14,674 nucleotides of DNA from Heritagella sp051881655 (GCA_051881655.1 JBJEQH010000081.1:1-14674); one strand, 5' to 3'; positions 6,008 through 13,235 are shown, numbered from the stretch's first letter. Numbers and translations are program-made. The notes: a model not told the origin generated them from the letters alone.

Positions 6008-8010
6008 TTTTTGCTCTGGTGGGTAATCAGAACTGCGGAAAAACCACGCTCTTTAACCAGCTGACCGGCTCGAACCAGCACGTGGGCAACTTCCCCGGGG
6101 TGACCGTGGACCAGAAGATGGGCGAAATCCGCCGGCAGGAGAACTGCCGGGTGGTGGACCTGCCCGGGATTTACTCCATGCGCCCGTACACCAGCGAGGA
6201 GATTGTCACCCGCGATTTTATTTTGAACGGCCATCCCGACGGGATTATCAACATCGTGGACGCCACGAACATCGAGCGCAACCTGTACCTGACCCTGCAG
6301 CTGCTGGACATGGACATCCCCATGGTGCTGGCGCTGAACATGATGGACGAGGTGCGCAACAACGGCGGCTCGATTGACAGCGGTGTAATGAGCGAGCTGC
6401 TGGGCATTCCCGTCATCCCCATCTCCGCCGCCAAGGGCGAGGGCATCGGCGACTTAGTGGAGGCGGCCGTGCGGGTGGCCAGAAAGCGCACCCCGCCGAA
6501 GGTGACCGATTTCTGCTATAAGGGGCCGGTTCACCGGTGCGTCCACGCCATCGCCCATCAGGTGGAGGACCACGCCGTGGAGCAGAAGATGTCGCCCCGG
6601 TTTGCCGCCACCAAGATCATCGAGGGGGACGAGCGGATCCTCTCCGCCCTGTCCCTGAGCCAGAACGAGCTGGAGCTGATGGAGCACAGCATTCTGGAGA
6701 TGGAGCACGACTGCGGCCTGGACCGCAACGCCGCGCTGGCGGATATGCGCTACACCTACATTGAGGATGTGGTCAAACACGCCGTGGTGAAAAGCCACGA
6801 GAGCCGCGAGCACCGGCGCAGCATGAAAATCGACAGCGTGCTGACCAACCGGTACCTGGCCATCCCGCTGTTTCTGCTGATTATGTTCCTGGTGTTCTAC
6901 CTCACCTTCAATGTGATCGGCGCCTGGCTCAGCGACCTGCTCAGCATGGGGATCGACTGGCTGACCGGGGTGGTGGATGCGGCCCTGACCAGCTATGGCA
7001 TTAACGAGGTGGTCCACAGCCTGATTATCGACGGCGTGTTCGCCGGGGTGGGCAGTGTGCTCAGCTTTCTGCCCATTATTGTGGTGCTGTTCTTCTTTTT
7101 GTCCCTGCTGGAGGATTCCGGCTATATGGCGCGCATCGCGTTCGTCATGGATAAGCTGCTGCGCAAAATCGGCCTGTCGGGGCGCAGCTTCGTGCCCATG
7201 CTGATCGGTTTTGGCTGCACGGTGCCCGCCGTTATGGCCAGCCGCACCCTCTCCAGCGAGCGCGACCGCCGCATGACCATCATGCTGACGCCGTTTATCA
7301 GCTGCTCGGCCAAAATCCCCATCTATGCCGTGTTCTCGGCGGCCTTCTTCCCCCAATGCGCGGGGCTTGTGATGATCGGGCTGTACGTCACCGGCATCGT
7401 GGTGGGCATTCTGATCGCCCTGCTGTTTAAGAAGACCGCCTTCCGCGGCAAGCCCATGCCCTTTGTCATGGAGCTGCCCAATTACCGGCTGCCCAGCCTG
7501 CGCAGCGTACTGCTTCTGATGTGGGAGAAGGCCCGCGATTTTCTGCAGCGCGCCTTCACGGTCATCTTCATCGCCACGGTGATTATCTGGTTTTTGCAGA
7601 CGTTCGACACGCGCCTGAACGTGGTGGCCGACAGCAGCGAGAGTATGCTCAGTATGATCGGCAAATGGATTGCCCCGATTTTTGTGCCGCTGGGCTTCTC
7701 GGACTGGCGGATTTCCACCGCGCTGATCAGCGGCTTTACCGCCAAAGAGGCCGTGGTCAGCACCCTGAGCGTGCTGACCGGCACCGGCACGGCGGAGCTG
7801 GGGACCGTTCTTGCGGGGATGTTCACGCCCCTCTCGGCCATGAGCTTCCTTATTTTCACCCTGCTGTACACCCCCTGCGTGGCGGCCATCACCACCATGA
7901 AAAACGAGCTGCACTCCCGCACCCGGGCGGCCGGGATCGTGGTGCTGCAGTGCGGGGTCGCGTGGGTGTGCGCCTGCCTGCTGTTCCAGGTGGGCAGCCT
8001 GTTTTTGTAA
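6004..8010 (+). CDS. feoB: Ferrous iron transporter B (GTPase-coupled)
   Basis: A 668-residue inner-membrane Fe(II) permease with an N-terminal G-protein domain. G motifs are visible in order: GNQNCGKT (residues 7-14), the NFPGVT switch I (29-34), DLPG (52-55), NMMD (112-115, base recognition) and SAAKG (141-145). A helical regulatory segment follows, and from about residue 285 there are many hydrophobic segments of the two Gate motifs, including GFGCTVPAVMASRTL and SGFTAKEAVVSTLSVL. The TPCVAA motif is near the C-terminus. The start is set by the ATGA overlap with feoA; the frame is open further upstream, to 5713, but that stretch overlaps feoA in another frame and carries no family sequence. 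A Cys-rich membrane peptide gene follows 13 bases later. Confidence 0.97.
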   Translation: MIFALVGNQNCGKTTLFNQLTGSNQHVGNFPGVTVDQKMGEIRRQENCRVVDLPGIYSMRPYTSEEIVTRDFILNGHPDGIINIVDATNIERNLYLTLQLLDMDIPMVLALNMMDEVRNNGGSIDSGVMSELLGIPVIPISAAKGEGIGDLVEAAVRVARKRTPPKVTDFCYKGPVHRCVHAIAHQVEDHAVEQKMSPRFAATKIIEGDERILSALSLSQNELELMEHSILEMEHDCGLDRNAALADMRYTYIEDVVKHAVVKSHESREHRRSMKIDSVLTNRYLAIPLFLLIMFLVFYLTFNVIGAWLSDLLSMGIDWLTGVVDAALTSYGINEVVHSLIIDGVFAGVGSVLSFLPIIVVLFFFLSLLEDSGYMARIAFVMDKLLRKIGLSGRSFVPMLIGFGCTVPAVMASRTLSSERDRRMTIMLTPFISCSAKIPIYAVFSAAFFPQCAGLVMIGLYVTGIVVGILIALLFKKTAFRGKPMPFVMELPNYRLPSLRSVLLLMWEKARDFLQRAFTVIFIATVIIWFLQTFDTRLNVVADSSESMLSMIGKWIAPIFVPLGFSDWRISTALISGFTAKEAVVSTLSVLTGTGTAELGTVLAGMFTPLSAMSFLIFTLLYTPCVAAITTMKNELHSRTRAAGIVVLQCGVAWVCACLLFQVGSLFL

Positions 8011-8023
8011 AGGAGGTGCGCCA

Positions 8024-8431
8024 ATGGGCCCCATGGATATTCTGCTGCTCGCCCTGCTTCTCCTGTGGGCGGTGCTGGCCCTGCGCTGCACTTGGCGCAA
8101 CAAGTGCGGCAGCCGCGGTTGCTGTAGCAAGTGCAGTTGCTGTAGCAACTGCAGTAGCTGCCATTGCGTACAATCCCTCCGCAGAGGAGAATCCCTCCGC
8201 AGAGGAGAATCCCTCCGCAGAGGAGANNNNNNNNNNNNNNNNNNNNNNNNNNNNNNNNNNNNNNNNNNNNNNNNNNNNNNNNNNNNNNNNNNNNNNNNNN
8301 NNNNNNNNNNNNNNNNNNNNNNNNNNCTCCGCAGAGGAGAATCCCTCCGCAGAGGAGAATCCCTCCGCAGAGGAGAATCCCCCCGCCGCCGTACAACTTC
8401 CCGCCGCAGCGCAGGGGCCCGCCGCCCCTGA
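8024..8431 (+). CDS. FeoB-associated Cys-rich membrane peptide, fused in frame to an 18-bp repeat tract (gapped)
   Basis: The start is ATG 8024, with AGGAGG at 8011-8016, right after feoB. Residues 4-20 form one membrane helix. Residues 21-48 hold ten Cys (22, 28, 33, 34, 37, 39, 40, 43, 46, 48), as in the small Cys-rich peptides that often follow feoB in Clostridia and that are thought to help handle iron. Those peptides normally end here. This frame instead continues into SLRRGE hexapeptides, crosses a 100-N gap and stops at 8431 after an Arg-rich tail. The array phase on both sides is consistent with an unbroken frame, but the true gap length is unknown. A sister frame gives NPSAEE repeats and ends at 8477. 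Either the Arg-rich tail is real, or a frameshift or repeat insertion has altered the 3' end. Residues 1-48 are well supported; the rest is not. Confidence 0.7.
   Translation: MGPMDILLLALLLLWAVLALRCTWRNKCGSRGCCSKCSCCSNCSSCHCVQSLRRGESLRRGESLRRGXXXXXXXXXXXXXXXXXXXXXXXXXXXXXXXXXXLRRGESLRRGESLRRGESPRRRTTSRRSAGARRP
8115..8168 (+). repeat. Three 18-bp units encoding Cys hexapeptides
   Basis: Units start at 8115, 8133 and 8151. The first two differ at only two or three positions around the shared core GTTGCTGTAGCAA, and the third has drifted. Each encodes a CCSxCS-like hexapeptide. The core contains GTTGCT/AGCAAC arms, which can form a hairpin. The period equals that of the array starting at 8177. 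Confidence 0.7.
8177..8380 (+). repeat. 18-bp tandem array (minisatellite) with internal gap
   Basis: The unit is CTCCGCAGAGGAGAATCC. Copies start at 8177, 8195 and 8213 (truncated by the gap) and at 8327, 8345 and 8363; all visible copies are identical. The unit has CTCC/GGAG arms and contains an AGAGGAGAA stretch like a ribosome site. All three forward frames are open through it: SLRRGE, NPSAEE and IPPQRR. The true copy number is unknown. Confidence 0.95.
8227..8326. other. Assembly gap (100 N) inside the tandem array
   Basis: Exactly 100 N's, the usual placeholder for a gap of unknown size. If the array is unbroken, the missing length must be 4 more than a multiple of 18 (94 or 112, for example), not 100. 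Confidence 0.98.
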
Positions 8432-8460
8432 CAGAACCGTGGAAAAACCAACCGATACAA

Positions 8461-8507
8461 AAAACGAGTGTTCCTGAGGAAGTTGAGGCAGGAACACTCG
8501 TTTTGTT
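8461..8507. terminator. Strong terminator of the feo operon
   Basis: Arms 8461-8476 and 8489-8504 pair perfectly over 16 bp (AAAACGAGTGTTCCTG) around a 12-base loop, followed by GTTTTG. It closes the feo transcript about 30 bases after the stop at 8431. The NPSAEE frame would read into its 5' arm. Confidence 0.9.
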
Positions 8508-8555
8508 TTGCCGCGCCGGCACTGCCTGAGCCGCCGGGTACCAACCTGCAAGTAT

Positions 8556-8569
8556 AAACCATATGGTTT
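8556..8569. promoter_or_regulatory. Perfect 14-bp palindrome AAACCATATGGTTT
   Basis: The palindrome lies alone between the feo terminator and the next hairpin and overlaps a TATAAA (8553-8558). It could be an operator for the redox genes downstream. No partner protein is known. Confidence 0.35.
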
Positions 8570-8582
8570 TCACTGAATAAAC

Positions 8583-8615
8583 AAACGGGACTTCTCAGTA
8601 AGTCCCGTTTTTCTT
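8583..8615 (+). terminator. Second hairpin terminator between feo and the redox genes
   Basis: AAACGGGACT (8583-8592) pairs perfectly with AGTCCCGTTT (8601-8610), followed by TTCTT. It can catch read-through from feo, or act as an attenuator for the redox genes if their transcript begins upstream. Confidence 0.75.
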
Positions 8616-8625
8616 ATACTGAGAA
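8592..8625 (+). promoter_or_regulatory. Candidate promoter framed by an inverted repeat
   Basis: TTCTCA (8592-8597) and TATACT (8615-8620) are 17 bp apart and make a fair sigma-A promoter for the gene at 8681. Arms TTCTCAGTA (8592-8600) and TACTGAGAA (8617-8625) are perfect complements, one over each promoter element. This could be an operator dyad, or an RNA pairing that competes with the terminator loop. Confidence 0.4.
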
Positions 8626-8680
8626 CAGAAAAAACACCCGGCGGCCGTACTCCGGGCCGGGGAAACAGGGAGGAACTTTT

Positions 8681-9460
8681 ATGATTTTCTATTTTACGGC
8701 AACGGGAAACAGCCTGTATGTGGCAAAGCAGCTGTCCCCCCGCCCCATCAGCATCCCGCAGGTCGGGGAGGACCGGGTTTTCACCGACGAACAGATCGGT
8801 ATCGTCTGCCCGGTGTACTGCGGCGAGCTGCCCGGAATTGTGCTGGATTTCATCCGCCGGTCCTCCTTTTGCACGCCGTACCTGTTTCTGGTGCTCACCT
8901 ACGGCCTGGACGAGAGCGACAGCGCCGAATACACCGCCCGCCAGTGCCGGGAGTACGGCGTGACCTTTGACTACATCGCCCATATTAAGATGGTGGACAA
9001 CTACCTGCCCGCCTTTGACATGGGGGAGGAAAAAGCGCTGGACAAAAAAATCCCCGGGCAGATTGCCGCCCTTCGCGCCGCCCTCAAACGGCGGGAAAAG
9101 GGGATCCCCGCCGCCACCGAGGCGGGCCGCCGCCTGCATCAGCAGGTGAAGGAAATGAACCGGCAGCAGCCCTCTCTGAACGACGGCAGCGCCCTGTCGG
9201 TCACCGGCGGGTGCATCGGATGCGGCATCTGCACCCGGGTGTGCCCGGTGGGGAATCTTATTCTGCGGGACGGAAAGGCCGTGCGGCTTCGCCGGTCATG
9301 CGAATTCTGCCTGGCCTGCATCCAGAACTGCCCGCACAACGCGATCCGGCTGGAGCAGGAGAAAAACCCCCGGGAGCGGTACCGCCATCCGGAGATCTCC
9401 CTCGCCGAAATTATCGAATCGAACAGCCGGGAGCCGGAAAAAACGGCCGGATCCCTCTGA
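8681..9460 (+). CDS. EFR1 family flavodoxin/ferredoxin protein
   Basis: A 259-residue cytoplasmic electron-transfer protein. The N-terminal half is flavodoxin-like, with the FMN phosphate loop TATGNS at residues 6-11 and a VYCGELPGIV segment near residue 50. The C-terminal part holds two [4Fe-4S] sites, CIGCGICTRVCP and CEFCLACIQNCP, each with the CxxCxxCxxxCP spacing of bacterial ferredoxins. This layout is that of the EFR1 group common in gut Clostridia; its partners are not established. GAGGAACTTTT precedes ATG 8681, although the long gap upstream leaves room for promoter elements. A short-chain dehydrogenase follows 105 bases later, suggesting a redox-related cluster. The last 30 residues are charged and weakly conserved. 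Confidence 0.9.
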   Translation: MIFYFTATGNSLYVAKQLSPRPISIPQVGEDRVFTDEQIGIVCPVYCGELPGIVLDFIRRSSFCTPYLFLVLTYGLDESDSAEYTARQCREYGVTFDYIAHIKMVDNYLPAFDMGEEKALDKKIPGQIAALRAALKRREKGIPAATEAGRRLHQQVKEMNRQQPSLNDGSALSVTGGCIGCGICTRVCPVGNLILRDGKAVRLRRSCEFCLACIQNCPHNAIRLEQEKNPRERYRHPEISLAEIIESNSREPEKTAGSL

Positions 9461-9565
9461 TCCCCGGGGAAATCCCCTGAGGGCGTTATCCCGGCCCGTT
9501 TTTGTCCGCCGCTGATAAACCGGAACCCCGCCGGATACCGGGGACCGGAAAAGGAGGAATTTTTT

Positions 9566-10399
9566 ATGGAACAACAAACATGGATGATTACCGGCTGCAG
9601 CGCCGGAGGAATCGGATACGGCCTGGCCGCCGCCGTACTGGAGCAGGGCCACCGCGCCGTGCTGGCCGTCCGGGATCCCGAAAAGGTGCGGGGGCTCCTC
9701 GTCTCTTATCCCGATACGGCCTTCCCCGTTGTGATGGACGTAACAAACCCGGAGGCCGCGGCCGCCGCCGTGCAGAGCGCCTTGGATCGGTTCGGCGCCA
9801 TCGACGTACTGGTCAACAATGCGGGATACTGCTACCGCTCTTCCATTGAGGAAGCCGCGGAGGACGGGGTCCGGCAGATGTTCGAGACCAACTTTTTCGG
9901 CCCGGTATCGCTGATCCGCCGGGTTCTGCCCTCCATGCGGGCGCGCAGGAGCGGGATGATTATCAACATCTCCTCCATCGCGGCGGTGCGCACCCACGCC
10001 GCCTCCGGCTATTATGCCGCCTCCAAAGCGGCACTGGAGCTGATGAGCGAAGCCCTTTCCGCCGAGCTGGAGCCGCTGGGCATCCGGGTGATGATCGTCG
10101 AGCCCGGCGCCTTCCGCACCCACTTCTTCGACAGCTCCCTGCAGGGGTCCGCGATGACCATCGGGGACTACGAGGCCACCGCCTGGACCCGGTCGGTGGG
10201 AAATTCCGTCAATCACCGCGATCAGCCCGGCGATCCCCTTCGGGCGGGACGTGTGATCCTGCAGGCCGCCGGAAGCAGCCCGTCCCCCTCCCGCCTGCTC
10301 CTGGGAAGCGACGCCGTAAAGAGCGTGAGCGGGACCCTTCAGCAGCGGCTGGCGGAAATCGGGGTCTGGGAGGATCTGTCCGTCCGCACGGATTTCTGA
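9566..10399 (+). CDS. Short-chain dehydrogenase/reductase (SDR)
   Basis: A 277-residue classical SDR, an NAD(P)-dependent oxidoreductase acting on an alcohol/carbonyl substrate that cannot be named from sequence. The Rossmann glycine motif TGCSAGGIGYG (residues 9-19) carries one extra residue compared with TGxxxGxG, a variant known in AYR1-like SDRs. NNAG is at 84-87 and Asn109 is present. The catalytic set Ser137, Tyr150 and Lys154 is intact (YYAASK), and the PGA motif follows the active site. Arg36 after the second strand hints at NADP preference. AAAGGAGGAA precedes ATG 9566. An aldo/keto reductase follows 99 bases on, in the same direction, and the pair may be co-transcribed with the EFR1 gene. 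A frame-open ATG at 9502 belongs to another frame and is a shadow. Confidence 0.93.
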   Translation: MEQQTWMITGCSAGGIGYGLAAAVLEQGHRAVLAVRDPEKVRGLLVSYPDTAFPVVMDVTNPEAAAAAVQSALDRFGAIDVLVNNAGYCYRSSIEEAAEDGVRQMFETNFFGPVSLIRRVLPSMRARRSGMIINISSIAAVRTHAASGYYAASKAALELMSEALSAELEPLGIRVMIVEPGAFRTHFFDSSLQGSAMTIGDYEATAWTRSVGNSVNHRDQPGDPLRAGRVILQAAGSSPSPSRLLLGSDAVKSVSGTLQQRLAEIGVWEDLSVRTDF

Positions 10400-10498
10400 C
10401 GGCATCAAACCGGCCGCGGGAGGAAAACCGGCCCGCGCCGCTTTTCGAAATACGGGCGGGGCCATTGCCCTGCCGCAAAAAACGGGAGGAAACCTATC

Positions 10499-11509
10499 AT
10501 GAACAAACGAATTTTGGGAAAAGACCTGGAGGTATCGGAGATCGGCCTCGGCTGCATGGGAATGAGCCACGCCTACGGCCCTCCGGCCGATCCGAAGGAG
10601 ATGACCGAATTGCTGGCCCGGGCCGTGGACATGGGCTACACCTTTTTTGACACCGCCGAAGTGTACGGCACCGCCGAAGATCCCCATGCCAACGAGACCC
10701 TGGTGGGCGCGGCCCTGAAGCCCTACCGGAACAAAATCGTGCTGGCCACCAAATTCGGCATCCGCTTTGACCTGGACAGCCCCCGGGTTCCCAAGCCCCT
10801 GATCCCCGATTCCCGGCCGGAAATGATCCGCGCTTCGGTGGAAGCCTCCCTGCGGCGGCTGGGGACCGACCATATCGACCTGTACTACCAGCACCGGACG
10901 GACCCGTGTGTCCCGGTGGAAGAGGTGGCCGGTGTGATGGCCGACCTGATCCGGGAGGGGAAAATCACCCACTGGGGTCTGTCCGAAGCGGATGAACAGA
11001 CCATCCGCCGCGCCCATGCCGTCTGCCCGGTAACCGCCGTTCAGAACCGCTATTCCATGATGGCCCGGTGGTTCGAGCCGCTGTTCCCGGTCTTAGAGGA
11101 GCTGCACATCGGTTATGTGGCCTTCTCGCCGCTGGCCAACGGTTTTCTGTCGGCGCAATACGGCAAAAACGAGAAATTCGATGCAGCCACGGATTACCGC
11201 ACCGCCATGCCCCAGTTCACTCCCCAGGGAATCGACCGGAACCGGGATCTGCTGGCCCTGCTGCACCGCACCGCCGCAGAGAAAAACGCCACGCCGGCCC
11301 AGATTTCCCTCTCCTGGATGCTGGGGAAGAATCCGCACCTGGTCCCGATCCCCGGCACGAGAAAGCTCAGCCGGCTGCTGGAAAACGCCGGGGCCTCGGA
11401 AATCCGGCTGACGCAGGAGGAAATCCGGCGGCTGGACGAAGCGCTGGACCGGATGGAGATGTCCGATGTATTCGGCGGTACCCCCACCACAACAAACCGG
11501 AAGAGCTGA
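10499..11509 (+). CDS. Aldo/keto reductase
   Basis: A 336-residue (alpha/beta)8-barrel NADPH-dependent aldehyde/ketone reductase. The catalytic tetrad is visible: Asp51 and Tyr56 (DTAEVYG), Lys85 (ATKFG) and His132 (YYQHR). The coenzyme-binding end is also present: the FSPLANGFLS turn and the PIPGTRK segment. It resembles the YakC/AKR13 group (GLGCMGMSHAYG near the N-terminus, GGTPTTTNRKS at the end). GGGAGGAAAC precedes ATG 10499. The neighbour upstream is the SDR, and a perfect hairpin lies between its stop and the convergent sigE. The natural substrate is unknown; detoxification of reactive carbonyls is a common role in the family. Confidence 0.94.
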   Translation: MNKRILGKDLEVSEIGLGCMGMSHAYGPPADPKEMTELLARAVDMGYTFFDTAEVYGTAEDPHANETLVGAALKPYRNKIVLATKFGIRFDLDSPRVPKPLIPDSRPEMIRASVEASLRRLGTDHIDLYYQHRTDPCVPVEEVAGVMADLIREGKITHWGLSEADEQTIRRAHAVCPVTAVQNRYSMMARWFEPLFPVLEELHIGYVAFSPLANGFLSAQYGKNEKFDAATDYRTAMPQFTPQGIDRNRDLLALLHRTAAEKNATPAQISLSWMLGKNPHLVPIPGTRKLSRLLENAGASEIRLTQEEIRRLDEALDRMEMSDVFGGTPTTTNRKS

Positions 11510-11541
11510 GAAATCCTGCCCGGAACCCCCTTTTTTCCGCC

Positions 11542-11583
11542 AGAGAACCCCGGCGCCGTTTTTAAGCGGCGCCGGGGTTCTCT
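11542..11583. terminator. Perfect 17-bp hairpin between convergent genes
   Basis: Arms 11542-11558 and 11567-11583 are perfect complements (AGAGAACCCCGGCGCCG) around TTTTTAAG. The right arm touches the sigE stop codon. Neither side has a proper T-run directly after the stem, so it may work as a factor-dependent terminator or an mRNA 3'-end stabiliser for both aldo/keto reductase and sigE. Confidence 0.6.
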
Positions 11584-12314
11584 CATTCTCCGACCGCCCG
11601 GGACAGATCTCGGCGCAGGCGGGTGACAATGCGCTTTTCCAGCCGGGAGATGTACGACTGGGAGATGCCCAGAATGTCGGCCACCTCCTTCTGGGTGTGC
11701 TCCCGGCCGCCGTCCAGCCCGAAGCGCAGCTTCATAATTCTCCGCTCCCGCTCGGGCAGAGATTCCACCGCCCGGTGCAGCAGCTCGCACTCGGCCTGCT
11801 GCTCCAGATTCACGTTCACCGTATCCCCCTCGCTGCCCAGCACGTCGGACAGCAGCAGCTCGTTTCCGTCCCAGTCCACGTGCAGCGGGTCGTCGATGGA
11901 GATCTCGTTTTTCAGCTGTACGCTCTTGCGCAGATACATCAGGATCTCGTTTTCGATGCACCGCGAGGCGTAGGTGGCCAGCTTGATGTTCTTCTCCGGG
12001 CGGAAGGTGTTCACCGCTTTAATCAGGCCGATGGTCCCGATGGAAATCAGGTCCTCGATATTGGCCCCGGGGGAATCGAACTTCCGGGCGATGTACACCA
12101 CCAGCCGCAGGTTGTGGGTAATCAGCGGCTCGCGGGCGCTGTCGTCCCCCTGCAGAATGGCCCGGAAAACCCGCTCTTCCTCCTCCTTTTTCAGCGGGGC
12201 GGGCAGCACCTGGGGGCTGTTTATGTAGTAAACGGGGTTTTTCTCCCCCAGGTACTGCCACACTTTTTCCCGCAGCGCGCGCATCCATCCCCAAAATCTC
12301 GCCATTTTTCCCAT
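11583..12314 (-). CDS. sigE: RNA polymerase sigma-E precursor (mother-cell sporulation factor)
   Basis: A 243-residue sigma-70 family factor that drives early mother-cell gene expression after septation. It is nearly colinear with B. subtilis pro-sigma-E. The N-terminal pro-sequence of about 27 residues, hydrophobic and basic, is followed by VYYINS, where SpoIIGA is expected to cleave just before YY. Region 2 (NLRLVVYIARKF, ISIGTIGLIKAV, LATYASRCIENEI) and the region 4 helix-turn-helix (EVADILGISQSYISRLEKRI) are complete. ATG 12314 is chosen over longer openings because GGAGGAGAAATACC precedes it; the upstream open frame is the shadow of spoIIGA. The gene starts 20 bases after the spoIIGA stop. 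The usual next gene, sigG, is not here; a convergent aldo/keto reductase follows. Confidence 0.97.
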   Translation of the reverse strand: MGKMARFWGWMRALREKVWQYLGEKNPVYYINSPQVLPAPLKKEEEERVFRAILQGDDSAREPLITHNLRLVVYIARKFDSPGANIEDLISIGTIGLIKAVNTFRPEKNIKLATYASRCIENEILMYLRKSVQLKNEISIDDPLHVDWDGNELLLSDVLGSEGDTVNVNLEQQAECELLHRAVESLPERERRIMKLRFGLDGGREHTQKEVADILGISQSYISRLEKRIVTRLRRDLSRAVGE

Positions 12315-12334
12315 GGTATTTCTCCTCCATTCCC

Positions 12335-13174
12335 CTATCCGGCCTTTTGCCGTACGCCGTTCTCCAAAAACGATGGCCCCAGCAGCGCCTGGAAATCTCC
12401 CTCTCCCAGCTTTCCCGCATATACGGCGATCAGGCAGTCGCCGATCTCCCAGGTCTCCCTCCCCCTTTGCACCCGCACCCCCTGCGGCCGGTACACCGGC
12501 AGGCTGCCCGCCCCGGACAGGGCGGAAAACGGCAGCCGCCGGGTGCGGGGGGAATCGAACGCGGCGGGCAGCAATGGGGCGATTTTCCCCCGCTCGCACA
12601 CCAGCACCGGCACCCCGGTAAAGGGGTCGAAAAACCGGCAGCCGGTGTCCAGCCGGGCGGTCACCCGCACCGGGTCGCCGTCCCCCAGAATGGTCACGCG
12701 GCACAGCTCCTCCATCGGCACGCGCCGCCCGCGGATCCAGTCCAGCACGGTCAGCACCGCATAGCACAGCGCGCACAGGGCGATCAGCTCCGCCATGGAA
12801 AAGGGGGTGTAAAAAACGCCGCCGCGCAGCAGCATCGTCTGCCCGGTGACAAACCGGGAGAAAAACAGCAGCGCCCCCGCCAGCAGAAAGCTGCCCAGCA
12901 GAAAGCACGCCGTCCCCCGCAGGAACCCCCGTTTCCCCAGCCCGCCGAAGGCCGCCCAGCCGATCAGGAGGGCCGAGAGAAGCTGCACCCCGATCTGTTC
13001 CCACGCGGCCATAGGGGGCAGCAGCGCCGTCAGGCTGGTGATCCCGCCGCACACCCCACCCAGCAGCAGCCTGCCTTTTCCCGGGGAGAGGTGCAGAAAC
13101 CCCCGGGCGCACAACAGCAGCAGCCAGGTTATCAGCGCATTGAGAAACACCAGTTCATCCACATAAATGACCAT
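12335..13174 (-). CDS. spoIIGA: Sigma-E processing peptidase
   Basis: A 279-residue membrane aspartic protease that removes the pro-sequence of sigma-E in the mother cell. The N-terminal 145 residues contain about five hydrophobic segments, starting with YVDELVFLNALITWLLLL. The C-terminal half is the protease domain, with the catalytic Asp176 in LDTGC (LDTGN in B. subtilis). After it come FDPFTG and the PYRPQGV-like strand, here VYRPQGV. ATG 13174 has a GGGGGGAGAGGG purine-rich site just upstream and lies about 22 bases behind the predicted start point. The gene precedes sigE in the same operon, so protease and substrate are co-expressed. The Asn-to-Cys change after DTG is a small deviation from B. 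subtilis. Length is slightly below the roughly 300 residues of the Bacillus protein. Confidence 0.94.
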   Translation of the reverse strand: MVIYVDELVFLNALITWLLLLCARGFLHLSPGKGRLLLGGVCGGITSLTALLPPMAAWEQIGVQLLSALLIGWAAFGGLGKRGFLRGTACFLLGSFLLAGALLFFSRFVTGQTMLLRGGVFYTPFSMAELIALCALCYAVLTVLDWIRGRRVPMEELCRVTILGDGDPVRVTARLDTGCRFFDPFTGVPVLVCERGKIAPLLPAAFDSPRTRRLPFSALSGAGSLPVYRPQGVRVQRGRETWEIGDCLIAVYAGKLGEGDFQALLGPSFLENGVRQKAG

Positions 13175-13202
13175 CCCTCTCCCCCCCTTTCCCGTGGTTT
13201 TC

Positions 13203-13235
13203 AGTATAGCAAAGGACCAGCCCGTTCTTTGTCAA
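13203..13235 (-). promoter_or_regulatory. spoIIG-type promoter with long spacer
   Basis: On the - strand, a perfect -35 TTGACA (13230-13235) and -10 TATACT (13203-13208) are separated by 21 bp, much longer than the usual 17. B. subtilis spoIIG is known for the same layout (22 bp), used by sigma-A RNA polymerase with Spo0A bound near the -35. The start should fall near 13196. Confidence 0.75.

Noticed and set aside
8177..8380. CRISPR array
   Set aside because: The units are contiguous 18-mers without unique spacers and there are no cas genes.
6454..8562. Long - strand open frame of about 700 codons opposite feoB
   Set aside because: It is an antisense shadow of feoB and of the repeat array, with His/Gln-rich low-complexity sequence and no motif.
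9296..11017. - strand open frame of 573 codons opposite the redox genes
   Set aside because: It is antisense to three well-supported genes, and its composition is that of a GC-rich shadow.
12315..13112. Long N-terminal extension of sigma-E
   Set aside because: It is the shadow of spoIIGA; the pro-sigma-E start at 12314 has an excellent ribosome site and the right length.
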